A stretch of DNA of 40,214 nucleotides from Methylococcales bacterium. Its GTDB lineage: Bacteria; Pseudomonadota; Gammaproteobacteria; Methylococcales; Methylomonadaceae. Location: contig QVQF01000119.1 in NCBI GenBank assembly GCA_003584895.1, positions 1 to 40,214 on the forward strand, written 5' to 3'. Under the pieces are notes generated by a model. That model was not told where the DNA came from and searched no databases. It saw only the letters and a list, made by a program, of their open reading frames with translations. Below are positions 32,542-40,214 of the stretch, one piece after another (positions within the stretch are counted from its first letter, which is position 1; the number at the start of each line of letters is the position of its first letter). The position numbers and the translations under genes were made by a program.

Positions 32542-33443
32542 GGCGCTTTAACCTTATCCAATAAATGTATATCTTGAGTCGCCGTCATTACTAAGGCATA
32601 ACTCACTCGTTCAAAACTACGAAAAACCATCAACGTTCCAACTTGCTCATCAGGAAGCTTAATCATATCGTTATTATTAAGCTGATAGGGATCTTTAATA
32701 TGTCGGCCATTTTCAATAATAGTTAAAACGTGTCCTTCGGAGATACCATCTTGAATGCCTTTATCAATTACAATGACATCTAATGAACCTATTTGTGAAA
32801 GTCCCCCAAAAACTCGAATAATAGTAGCATTTACCTTTATTTTCGGTGGTTTTGGAAAATAACTTAATGTAAACCCTTCATCAGCCTTTGGCATGACCCA
32901 GTCACCATGAAGAACTTCACTATTCGATTGAGTAATGATTAATGTGGCTGGATCAGCAGATTTTTGCAATGTGGCATCTGCAATGTATTCCAACTCGTAT
33001 CCTAACACTTCACCATTAACTGGGCTAATATAGCCATCACCTTTACGATATACAGTAAAGACTTGCTGCTCTGAATCAGCTAAGCCATTAACATAAATTT
33101 TATCACCTGTACCGGCCATCAGATGATCTTTTGCAATATCGACGACATAAGCAACATTAGTCAATTTATTGCCCGACACTACTTTAGAATGATTCAAGAA
33201 TGCCGCTATTTTTTCATAAGGAATTAATTCACTGCCTTGTTTATCAGGAACCTCACGAATACATGGCAATAGCTTACCTGCTTTTGAAACAATAAAATCA
33301 GTCCGCCCTTTTTTGCTAGCCTCGTCTTTAAGCATGCACGTTGATTGCTGAGAATGCGTAGCATTCAATCGTATTTCATCAGCAAAAACGTTAAGGCTAG
33401 CAAAAAGAACAATCATAAATCCAAACACTATTCTCTTAGTCAT
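32538..33443 (-). CDS. Secreted LysM-locus protein upstream of dprA
   Basis: A 301-residue protein with a signal peptide (FGFMIVLFASLNVFA, cleavage before DEIRL). Genes at this position before dprA usually encode a LysM peptidoglycan-binding protein. The C-terminal two-thirds match that family's pattern (VAYVVDIAKDHLMAGTGDKIYVNGL, YEIKYIADA-like, GSLDVIVIDKGIQDGISEGHVLTI, MVFRSFERVSYALVM). A clear LysM repeat is not visible: the N-terminal region (30-100) looks replaced or diverged. It is exported and probably envelope-associated. Coupled to dprA by an ATGA overlap and divergent from fmt. Confidence 0.7.
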   Translation of the reverse strand: MTKRIVFGFMIVLFASLNVFADEIRLNATHSQQSTCMLKDEASKKGRTDFIVSKAGKLLPCIREVPDKQGSELIPYEKIAAFLNHSKVVSGNKLTNVAYVVDIAKDHLMAGTGDKIYVNGLADSEQQVFTVYRKGDGYISPVNGEVLGYELEYIADATLQKSADPATLIITQSNSEVLHGDWVMPKADEGFTLSYFPKPPKIKVNATIIRVFGGLSQIGSLDVIVIDKGIQDGISEGHVLTIIENGRHIKDPYQLNNNDMIKLPDEQVGTLMVFRSFERVSYALVMTATQDIHLLDKVKAP

Positions 33444-33586
33444 AATGATCCTTAAAGATACCTACTTAACCTTAACGATTTAAAATTTATATGAATTCAG
33501 TTAGAATTTCTGCACGACATTCGTTATTCGATGAATGACAAATCAAGAACAACTTAGATACCTCATCAACTGGAAACAATCTGATC

Positions 33587-34522
33587 ATGAAGATTATTTT
33601 TGCTGGCACCCCTGAATTTGCGGTACCCAGTTTACAAGCACTGCTCGATTCCAAGCATGAAGTCTGTGCTATTTACACCCAACCTGATCGCCCAGCAGGT
33701 AGAGGCCAACAATTACATATCAGTCCCGTTAAAGCACTCGCTTTAACACACGCTATTCCTGTATTCCAACCGCTTAGCTTTAAAACAGATGAGGATTTAC
33801 AACAACTACTCTCATTCAATGCCGATTTGATGGTGGTTGTCGCCTATGGCATGATCTTAACTCAAGCCGCCTTAGAAGCACCCAAATTAGGCTGCATTAA
33901 TGTTCACGGATCATTATTGCCACGCTGGCGAGGAGCCGCACCTATTCAACGAGCATTAATGGCCGGCGATGCTAAAACAGGGGTTACCATTATGCAGATT
34001 GTTCGTAAGCTCGATGCCGGCGATATGTTACATAAAGAAGAATACACCATAACTGACAATGATACCGCCAGCACACTACATGACACACTAGCCATACTAG
34101 GCGCGCTAGGCTTAGCTAAAGTACTCACACAGATAGACTCTGGGGTAATAAAAGCCGAACCTCAAGATGAAAACTTAGTCACTTATGCAGAAAAATTAAC
34201 AAAAAGTGAAGCCGTTATAAATTGGCAACAATCAGCTCATGAAATAGCCCTAAAGGTAAGAGGCCTGAATGCTTGGCCTGTCGCCCAAACGCTATATCAA
34301 GATAAAGTACTACGTATATGGGATAGCGAAGTTATAGAAACAAGTGATCAGCAATCGTTAGTATTAAGTCCAGGTACGGTTTGTTGTACTAATAAAACAT
34401 TAGACGTAGTCACTGGAAATGGCCTCTTACGCTTGCTAGAAATACAACTACCCGGCGGAAAGCGCATGAACACCCAAGCGTTCTTAAATGCTCATGCGAT
34501 GCAGGGCGTAAAATTAGGCTAA
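33587..34522 (+). CDS. fmt: Methionyl-tRNA formyltransferase
   Basis: A 311-residue enzyme that formylates initiator Met-tRNA. The N-terminal MKIIFAGTPEFAVPSLQALL is the family signature; catalytic residues N105 and H107 lie in INVHGSLLPRWRGAAPI. The C-terminal OB-like domain (about 205-311) includes LKVRGLNAWPVAQT and ends LNAHAMQGVKLG. Its usual partner def (peptide deformylase) would lie upstream and rsmB downstream; neither is present here. A hairpin terminator follows. Confidence 0.95.
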   Translation: MKIIFAGTPEFAVPSLQALLDSKHEVCAIYTQPDRPAGRGQQLHISPVKALALTHAIPVFQPLSFKTDEDLQQLLSFNADLMVVVAYGMILTQAALEAPKLGCINVHGSLLPRWRGAAPIQRALMAGDAKTGVTIMQIVRKLDAGDMLHKEEYTITDNDTASTLHDTLAILGALGLAKVLTQIDSGVIKAEPQDENLVTYAEKLTKSEAVINWQQSAHEIALKVRGLNAWPVAQTLYQDKVLRIWDSEVIETSDQQSLVLSPGTVCCTNKTLDVVTGNGLLRLLEIQLPGGKRMNTQAFLNAHAMQGVKLG

Positions 34523-34543
34523 ATGTGAAAGCGTTACACGAAA

Positions 34544-34585
34544 ACAGGTCTGGTTACTTTGCACTAACTAGGCCTGTGTTTTGTC
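34544..34585 (+). terminator. Intrinsic terminator after fmt
   Basis: A 13-bp stem, ACAGGTCTGGTTA (34544-34556) with TAACTAGGCCTGT (34565-34577), including two G-U pairs, an 8-base loop and the tail GTTTTGTC. On the other strand it could also serve psd, which converges on it. Confidence 0.6.
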
Positions 34586-34614
34586 GCATAAAACTATGAA
34601 GCTTTTAGGCCACA

Positions 34615-35523
34615 CTAATCTACGCGTTTAGCTATCATTTCTCCAAGCTTAACAATCTTATCCGCTACAAACTCGCTATCCCACTGTACTTTATTATTTG
34701 CAAATAAAACAATAATAGTAGAGCCCATATTAAAACGCCCCATTTCTTCACCTATTTTAAGTGTAGGTGCGTTTTCCTTGTAATCCCAAGTTTGCACTGA
34801 AGTGACACTGGGTGGCGTAACCACGCCATGCCATACCGTTTCTATACTCGACACGAAAATAGCGCCTACTAAGACTAAAGCCATAGGCCCTAGCTCAGTA
34901 TCAAAAATAGCAACGACACGTTCATTTCTAGCAAATAATCTAGGCACAGACCGAGTAGTCGCGGTATTAACACTGAATAAGCGACCAGGCACATGTACCA
35001 TTTCTCGCAACGTACCTGTTATAGGCATATGCAAGCGATGATAATCTTTAGGTGACAGATAAATAGTCGTAAACACGCCATTATTAAAAGCTTTAGCACG
35101 CTCTTCACTACCACCTAGCAAATCTAGCGCGGTATAACTTTTACCTTTAGCTTGAAATATCTCACCCTCAGAAATAGCACCTGCTTGACTAACAGCACCA
35201 TCAGCAGGACTAGCAATGGCATTAACTTCTGACGTTAACTGCCTAGCGCTAGGCTTTAAATCACGAGTAAAAAAATCATTAAAACTTTTATAGGCATTAA
35301 TATCTGGCTGTTGAGCCTCATCCATATTAACCCCGTAATGCCTGATAATCTGCTTGATAAACAGATTTTTCCAAGCCTTATTTTCACAATGGGTTAACTT
35401 ACTCATCATTCTAGATAAAGCATGATGAGGTAGGATGTACTGCGGCAATGTTGTTAAAGCGTCTTTAAGAGTCATAAGAATCAATTGAATAAGTCGAACT
35501 GTAGCTTTACTCAAAGCGATCAC
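34615..35523 (-). CDS. psd: Phosphatidylserine decarboxylase proenzyme
   Basis: A 302-residue membrane-associated enzyme making phosphatidylethanolamine. It self-cleaves at the Gly-Ser of a (L/M)GST motif, here MGST in GRFNMGSTIIVLF, giving the pyruvoyl group on the small alpha chain. DGAVSQAGAI, DYHRLHMPITG (catalytic His) and FSVNTATTRSVPRLFARNER are type I Psd blocks. LGST is more common, so the Leu-to-Met change is notable but conservative. It converges on fmt. Confidence 0.94.
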   Translation of the reverse strand: MIALSKATVRLIQLILMTLKDALTTLPQYILPHHALSRMMSKLTHCENKAWKNLFIKQIIRHYGVNMDEAQQPDINAYKSFNDFFTRDLKPSARQLTSEVNAIASPADGAVSQAGAISEGEIFQAKGKSYTALDLLGGSEERAKAFNNGVFTTIYLSPKDYHRLHMPITGTLREMVHVPGRLFSVNTATTRSVPRLFARNERVVAIFDTELGPMALVLVGAIFVSSIETVWHGVVTPPSVTSVQTWDYKENAPTLKIGEEMGRFNMGSTIIVLFANNKVQWDSEFVADKIVKLGEMIAKRVD

Positions 35524-35625
35524 ATCTTGGGTCTTTGTAACTATTGGGTTACGCTATCGCTAACCCAACCTACATTAATCTAGAAATTTGTAATCGCTTT
35601 AAATATAGGCAAAAAAGATTATAGA

Positions 35626-36015
35626 TTAAGGCAGATTAACTAACTCTGGAGCCTGCCATTGCTTATCTTTATGTTCAACAACAACCGTCGTATAAATACC
35701 ACCACGAACATTAAACTCGGCGCGTATACGCATAAAATTTGGAGCAATTGCCGCAACGATATCATTAAGAATTTCATTAGTGACCGCTTCATGAAAAGCG
35801 CCTTGCTCACGAAATGCCCACATATAAAGCTTAAGTGCCTTTAATTCCACACACAATGCACCAGGCACGTATTCAATTTGAATAGTCGCAAAATCAGGCT
35901 GTCCGGTTTTTGGACATAAACAAGTAAACTCTGGAATATCAATGCGTATGGTGTAATCACGATCAGGCTGTGGATTAACAAATGTTTCTAAATCTTTAGT
36001 GGGTCTTGTAGTCAT
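35626..36015 (-). CDS. queF: preQ0 reductase QueF
   Basis: A 129-residue unimodular (type I) NADPH-dependent 7-cyano-7-deazaguanine reductase of queuosine synthesis. Catalytic C34 sits in [17 protein letters not shown]. The QueF signature [20 protein letters not shown] follows, and [11 protein letters not shown] ends the fold. It lies alone between psd and the response regulator. No other queuosine genes are in the window. Confidence 0.95.
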   Translation of the reverse strand: MTTRPTKDLETFVNPQPDRDYTIRIDIPEFTCLCPKTGQPDFATIQIEYVPGALCVELKALKLYMWAFREQGAFHEAVTNEILNDIVAAIAPNFMRIRAEFNVRGGIYTTVVVEHKDKQWQAPELVNLP

Positions 36016-36085
36016 GGTACTTATAGGATAAATTTGAAAGTAGCCAGATTTTAACAGCTTTAAGCCGATACAACGACACTCTTCA

Positions 36086-36730
36086 CTAAATTAAGGCTGT
36101 TTCAAAATATCCCACTTTATAAGCCAATCTTGTTAATTCAACATCATTTTTTATTTTCAGCTTATCGTAAAGCCTATAACGATAGGTATTAACGGTTTTA
36201 TCGCTCAATATCAACATATTAGACATTTCCTTAATCGATTTACCCTGCAGAATTAAGGTGACTACTTCAGCTTCTCTGCGGGAAAGCTTTAAAAAAGGTG
36301 ACTCATAATATTCAGGTAAACAACGAGAAGCGAGATTATAAACCGTATCAAAACTCAGATAACGATCTCCAGAAACTACTTTACGAATAGCATTGATCAT
36401 CTCCTCAACAGGTGATTCTTTAGAAATAAAACCTGACACACCTAATTTAAATAATTCCGGTGGAATATGGCTATTGTTATTGACAGATATAACAATAATC
36501 TTTGCCTCAGCATTATTCTGTAAGATTTGACGGCAGGCTTCTACACCACCAATTCCAGGCATATCAATATCCATCAACACAACATCAACCGACAAAACCG
36601 ATACTTTTTCAACTGCTTCTTCACCTGATTTAGCCACACCTACGACACAAATATCATCGCAAGCATTCAGTATAGCTTCAATACCAGTGCGGACTAATTC
36701 ATGATCATCAGCAAGTAATATTTTTATCAT
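36086..36730 (-). CDS. uvrY: GacA/UvrY-type response regulator
   Basis: A 214-residue NarL/FixJ response regulator. The receiver has the acidic pocket ADDHE, the phospho-acceptor D54 in VLMDIDMPG and the switch residues ISVN and GFISKES. The C-terminal LuxR-type helix-turn-helix is [20 protein letters not shown] with [18 protein letters not shown]. It closely resembles GacA/UvrY/LetA, which activates small RNAs antagonising CsrA. ATG 36730, preceded by GGGAGG, is preferred over GTG 36736. The usual neighbour uvrC and any sensor kinase are absent. Confidence 0.85.
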   Translation of the reverse strand: MIKILLADDHELVRTGIEAILNACDDICVVGVAKSGEEAVEKVSVLSVDVVLMDIDMPGIGGVEACRQILQNNAEAKIIVISVNNNSHIPPELFKLGVSGFISKESPVEEMINAIRKVVSGDRYLSFDTVYNLASRCLPEYYESPFLKLSRREAEVVTLILQGKSIKEMSNMLILSDKTVNTYRYRLYDKLKIKNDVELTRLAYKVGYFETALI

Positions 36731-36863
36731 AACCACCTCCCATTATTAATTCTAAAATATAAATCTAATAAACTAACTGTGGTCACAACTGCCTATAACT
36801 GTTGGCTTAGGCTATGGCTAACCCAACCGGACTCTCTTTATTAAGTATCAGCAATCATGATCA

Positions 36864-37634
36864 CTACAACTCTTTACTAGGCACATTAAGAAAATTTCGA
36901 TAATCAATAGACACTTTAAGACCTGCAAACCGGCCACTCATGCCAATTAATTCATCCGTTTTTTTATCAAAGCGGATCTTGATCTCATTAAGCGCCCTAT
37001 CTTCATAGCCTTTATCTATATGGTGCGTATCCAGTAGAAAGTGATACATGTACACCTCCATTTCACCTTCATCGGTAATTTCTAATGGCTCACCTAATTG
37101 CGCTATAACCGATGCTTTTTTAGGTAATTGATCAGAAATCTTAGTTAATAACTCAGTATTAGCCCGTAACTGTTGTTTTTCTTTATCAATTTCAGCACCA
37201 CCAATTGAACGCAAAGATACTTCAAGAAATTTGGGTGGTGCAATCTTTAAAAATAACGATGAAAATGACCACGCCGTTAGCAAACCTTCTTTATTAAAAT
37301 TTAAATCCGAATAAAAACTAATTTCAGGGGCTATTAAATGATTATTGGCATCAATCTTACGAAACCAATACCGCCAACGCCGTCCGTCTTGAGTAACGGT
37401 ATCCTCACTTGCATATAATCGAGATAAAGACACAAAATCTTTACTATATAAAATAGGTTTTTTAAACTGCAAAGTGAAATCATCTGCACTTACCACCGAA
37501 AAATACTTATCAAATTCATCCATTTGCAGATAAGTTTGATACGCTCGCACCCAATACATACAACCAGACAATGATACCGCCAACAATACCAAGCCAATAA
37601 TGCGTGCAAAACGCTTAATAGTTTTTATCTTCAT
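36864..37634 (-). CDS. Predicted lipoprotein of unknown function
   Basis: A 256-residue protein starting with a basic N-terminus, a hydrophobic core (IIGLVLLAVSLSGC) and a lipobox whose Cys would be lipidated at about residue 25. The mature part is alpha/beta in appearance, with KISDQLPKKASVIAQLGEP in the middle and a strand-rich C-terminus; the segment around SVIAQLGEP resembles a BamE/SmpA-type fold, but this is weak. No domain can be assigned. Aspartate after the Cys is not present (Met), so outer-membrane sorting is likely. It lies upstream of uvrY on the same strand, 133 bp away. Confidence 0.72.
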   Translation of the reverse strand: MKIKTIKRFARIIGLVLLAVSLSGCMYWVRAYQTYLQMDEFDKYFSVVSADDFTLQFKKPILYSKDFVSLSRLYASEDTVTQDGRRWRYWFRKIDANNHLIAPEISFYSDLNFNKEGLLTAWSFSSLFLKIAPPKFLEVSLRSIGGAEIDKEKQQLRANTELLTKISDQLPKKASVIAQLGEPLEITDEGEMEVYMYHFLLDTHHIDKGYEDRALNEIKIRFDKKTDELIGMSGRFAGLKVSIDYRNFLNVPSKEL

Positions 37635-38100
37635 ACCGACATAGCCTTAAAAGCCCATAAAAACCACTAGTTTACACCGACAGATAACGCTACTCATCTA
37701 GTCATTGTCATTATGACTACAAAGCACATAAGCTAAAACTTTCATAAATGCTTACGAGGATGCACAGAATAGTGGATTAAAAGAACTGGTACAATTAGTA
37801 GAATTACCTATAACCGCAAGATTTCGCCACTTGCTTATTGCGTTATCTTGCATTTATTAGGTAGTGGCGTTCTGATAACAGCTGCGTTTTATTACAAACT
37901 CCTTATAAATCAGTGGGCGCTTATGCCCTAATGAGCATTGCCAAATTGGCATTCAATACTACTGTGATTGTGTTAAGACTATTTGTATCGGTTACAATAA
38001 ACTTGGCAATTTGAAAACATAATCATAATTAGTATGTAACGATAGAAATGTACTATTAATTCCATGCCCTAAGCCGCTACTTTCACTTCTAAAAGATGCC
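37635..38100. other. Gene-free divergent region
   Basis: About 465 bp between the lipoprotein and the Nudix gene, which diverge. No credible ORF or RNA gene. A CGCCACT/AGTGGCG inverted repeat (37825-37831, 37863-37869) and a long-range ATTGCCAA/TTGGCAAT pair are the only structures noted. Promoters for both genes should be here, but none is clear. Confidence 0.5.
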
Positions 38101-38565
38101 ATGTATAAACCTATTACGCCCTTGATTGCTGCCGATATTATTATTGAGTTAGTCGATTTTCCTGACCGTCCCATTGTATTAATTGAACGAGCTAATCCGC
38201 CTTATGGCTGGGCAATTCCAGGGGGATTTGTTGATATAGGTGAAATGGTCGAACAGGCTGCCATACGTGAAGCCCAAGAAGAAGTAAGTCTTAATGTACG
38301 CTTGATAGCCTTACTTGGAATTTATTCAGATCCTTCACGTGATACCCGTGGACACACGGTGACGGCGATTTATGTAGCAGAGGCCTCTGGAACACCGAAA
38401 GCTGCAGATGATGCAAAAAATTGCCATCTATTTAGCTTGAATGATCTACCTGATCCCTTAGCATTCGATCATGCCAAAGTGCTAGCTGACTATAAGAAAT
38501 ACCGAGAAACAGGACAAGTTACACCCTTACGAGACCATGCTATTAGAGCTTCAGAACAAGATTAA
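38101..38565 (+). CDS. Nudix hydrolase
   Basis: A 154-residue Nudix protein. The Nudix box G-x5-E-x7-REUxEExGU is seen as GFVDIGEMVEQAAIREAQEEVSL, at about residues 41-63, although the last Gly is replaced (VSLNV). The preceding GWAIPGG is typical. Such enzymes hydrolyse nucleoside diphosphates linked to other groups, often ADP-ribose; the substrate here is not known. The ATG follows a gene-free region and no SD is obvious. Confidence 0.88.
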   Translation: MYKPITPLIAADIIIELVDFPDRPIVLIERANPPYGWAIPGGFVDIGEMVEQAAIREAQEEVSLNVRLIALLGIYSDPSRDTRGHTVTAIYVAEASGTPKAADDAKNCHLFSLNDLPDPLAFDHAKVLADYKKYRETGQVTPLRDHAIRASEQD

Positions 38566-38731
38566 ACCATCGTCAAAAAAATCTTTTAATCGGCGAGGGC
38601 AAAGTTGAATACATCGCATAATCACATAAACTATGGACTCTATTTAATCCTATCTGTCGCAGCTTTAGCTAAGTAACGGCATAACAATACTACCTACCTA
38701 TTTCTAAGGGCCATTGAAAACTAAATTATCT

Positions 38732-39082
38732 ATGCAAGAAAAACGCTGTTCAAATTGCGCTGCCATATTGAGTTGTAGCTCAAATCAAGTTGAAATAGCT
38801 TGTTGGTGTAAGGCTTATCCCGCCATTATGACCATTGAGGCTCAACAAGATTGTCTTTGTAAAAACTGCCTTAGTCAGGCTATACAAGAAAAGATCATTA
38901 ATCTCATCAATACGCTTAGTCAGCAAGATATCATTGCTATAGCTCATCAGTATCGTACTAATGAGCCATTGATAGTCGGCATAGACTATATAATAGAGAA
39001 CAATAACTGGGTTTTTACTCAGTGGTATCACTTGAAACGAGGCCACTGTTGTGGAAATGCTTGTAAAAACTGCCCTTATTAA
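38732..39082 (+). CDS. Cys-rich CWC domain/DUF5522 fusion
   Basis: A 116-residue protein. The N-terminal half has the cysteine-rich CWC pattern: RCSNCAAIL, CSSNQVEIACWCKAYPAIM and CLCKNCL. The C-terminal half ends in WYHLKRGHCCGNACKNCPY, the DUF5522 signature. In many proteobacteria these occur as separate neighbouring genes, so a fusion is plausible. The cysteine spacing suggests zinc or another metal. ATG 38732 is used, not the TTG at 38714. Function unknown. Confidence 0.8.
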   Translation: MQEKRCSNCAAILSCSSNQVEIACWCKAYPAIMTIEAQQDCLCKNCLSQAIQEKIINLINTLSQQDIIAIAHQYRTNEPLIVGIDYIIENNNWVFTQWYHLKRGHCCGNACKNCPY

Positions 39083-39131
39083 TAACTGGATTCAACTCTG
39101 CAATACAAGCAATGTGAAAACCCACTTTGAT

Positions 39132-39404
39132 ACCACCAGCACCCATCGCCATAGCGCGACTACCCAACTTCATACTACGACTACCCAACTTCATACTACG
39201 ATTACCTATAGCCATACCGCGGCTACCCGATTTCATAGCTCGAATAGACAGCCTCATGCCTCGGCCACCCATCGCCATAGCATGACTACCCAACTTCATA
39301 CATCTAATACCTAACGTCATACTGCGACTACCTATAGCCATACCGCGGCTACCCGATTTCATACCCCGAATAGCCTATCTCATACTGCGAGAGGCTCACT
39401 TCAC
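39132..39404. repeat. 21-bp tandem repeat array
   Basis: Thirteen 21-bp units with consensus ACYRCGRCTACC-N6-CAT on the plus strand. Units 4-5 (39195-39236) and 10-11 (39321-39362) are identical over 36 bases, and units 1-2 resemble 7-8, giving a higher-order period of six units (126 bp). Decayed units continue to about 39530 and one precedes 39132. There are no CRISPR-type spacers. Read as protein on the minus strand it gives MxxGSRx heptads, on the plus strand T/H-rich heptads; stop codons break both in the decayed units. It fills the gap 39083-39660. Confidence 0.8.
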
Positions 39405-39660
39405 ATGATGCCTACCGGTATTCTTATTACGAATAGTGCACTTCCTAGTATGAATAACAGACTCCAGGTTACAAAGGGTTCATAGCATGGTGCAAATAGT
39501 CAGCTTTAAGATAAGCAGAGCATCACTCACAGTGAAAATTCGGGTACTATCAGTAGTTATAAGGCATTAATATGGTCAGCAATCGCCTATAAATAGAAAC
39601 CTAGATCATTGTCACCTTTTATTTAGAGGATTATTTTTAGATTAAAACCGGAGTGCAACC

Positions 39661-39792
39661 CTAATCATCATCGTCCTCATAAGGCTGAGCTTTTAGACTG
39701 CCGGGAATATTAGGCAGTTTGGCTGAGCGTAAGAGAATTAAAGCACTACCTAGTACAAACAGAAATACGACTATTAAAACTATTATCCACAT
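39661..39792 (-). CDS. Small single-span membrane protein (DUF2897-like)
   Basis: A 43-residue protein, MWIIVLIVVFLFVLGSALIL followed by a short LRSAKLPNIPG-type cytoplasmic tail and an acidic DDDD C-terminus. This is the layout of DUF2897 proteins. The start at 39792, with AAGG upstream, is chosen over the longer frame because the extra residues have no such character. It is divergent from trhP. Function unknown. Confidence 0.6.
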   Translation of the reverse strand: MWIIVLIVVFLFVLGSALILLRSAKLPNIPGSLKAQPYEDDDD

Positions 39793-39868
39793 AGATTGTG
39801 ACCTTAATTTGGCTTGCTTAAACGGGTTGATATAGAATACTCCAACCCAATCATTTAGACAGCTAAAC

Positions 39869-40214
39869 ATGAAACAAGTCGAATTACTCTCTCCTGCCGG
39901 AACCCTTAAAAACATGCGCTATGCTTTTGCCTTTGGTGCAGATGCTGTCTATGCCGGACTACCTCGTTATAGTTTGCGTGTACGCAATAATGACTTTTTG
40001 GAAGATAATCTGGCCAAAGGCATCGCTGAGGCCCATCAACTCAATAAAAAGTTTTTCTTGGCAACCAATGTTATTCCCCATAACACTAAGGTCAAAACCT
40101 TCATTAAGGATCTGACTCCGATTATAGCCATGCAGCCGGATGCCTTGATTATGGCAGATCCTGGTTTGATTATGATGACGCGAGAGGCTTGGCCGGATAT
40201 GCCAATTCATTTGT
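39869..40214 (+). CDS. trhP: tRNA hydroxylation protein TrhP (partial, 3' cut)
   Basis: The first 115 codons of a U32-peptidase-family protein, running off the window. MKQVELLSPAGTLKNMRYAF, then GADAVYAGLPRYSLRVRNN, KKFFLATNVIPHN and PDALIMADPGLI fit TrhP/YegQ, which helps make 5-hydroxyuridine at tRNA position 34 and is not a true peptidase in its characterised members. Only the N-terminal third is seen, so RlhA or UbiU/UbiV relatives cannot be ruled out entirely, but the LRVRNNDF segment favours TrhP. Confidence 0.85.
   Translation, partial: MKQVELLSPAGTLKNMRYAFAFGADAVYAGLPRYSLRVRNNDFLEDNLAKGIAEAHQLNKKFFLATNVIPHNTKVKTFIKDLTPIIAMQPDALIMADPGLIMMTREAWPDMPIHL

Noticed and set aside
39015-39362. 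Heptad-repeat protein (MxxGSRx) on the minus strand, or T/H-rich protein on the plus strand
   Set aside because: The frames end inside the neighbouring Cys-rich gene or in decayed units, lack ribosome-binding sites, and exist because the period is a multiple of three.
39132-39404. CRISPR array
   Set aside because: Units are contiguous 21-mers with no spacers and no cas genes nearby.

Overview
The window is a stretch of a low-to-moderate GC gammaproteobacterial chromosome. Housekeeping genes (mtaB, valS, hemL, efp with its modification genes, bamA, skp, fabZ, lpxA, rnhB, topA, smg, dprA, fmt, psd, queF) have gammaproteobacterial types of protein and local order. A type IV pilus ATPase/platform pair, a HoxH-type [NiFe]-hydrogenase subunit and many intergenic palindromic repeats would suit a gamma-methanotroph (Methylococcales). 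That placement is inference; no methane monooxygenase or other diagnostic gene is present.

Bases 1-3850 are an accessory patch with four toxin-antitoxin loci in a row: parDE (looks intact), hicAB (hicA has an in-frame amber codon), brnTA (looks intact) and mntA/hepT (collapsed by an internal deletion). Between them lies a 641-nt ORF-less group II intron on the minus strand. It is inserted in one of two copies of an ~85-bp palindromic element, so its two splice boundaries can be read from the element's inverted ends.

Bases 3999-19234 hold mtaB and valS, then pilB-pilC, hoxH-hoxW (no hoxF, hoxU or hoxY beside them), a nitrilase-family hydrolase, an unknown membrane protein with cobO, and hemL-rmuC. 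Two copies of a ~310-bp element with 14-bp terminal inverted repeats and 7-bp target duplications sit at the 3' ends of hoxW/nitrilase and of epmB. A hairpin inside them shows a compensatory base-pair change between the copies.

Bases 19842-28393 hold the EF-P lysylation cluster (epmB divergent from efp-epmA), then bamA-skp-fabZ-lpxA-rnhB, which lacks the usual lpxD and lpxB, and convergent srkA. Bases 28515-33443 are a minus-strand series LysM-like gene-dprA-smg-topA. Divergent from it is fmt, without its usual def and rsmB partners, followed by psd, queF, a GacA/UvrY-type response regulator, a lipoprotein, a Nudix hydrolase and a Cys-rich CWC/DUF5522 protein. The right end has a 21-bp tandem-repeat array with a 126-bp higher-order period, a DUF2897-like mini-protein and the start of trhP (yegQ).

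The least ordinary signals are non-coding: the ORF-less intron in its palindrome, the structured mobile repeat pair, the pyrimidine-rich TTTAGCC leader arrays directly before the start codons of pilB and topA, the 36-bp perfect palindrome spanning the topA stop codon, and the 21-bp array.
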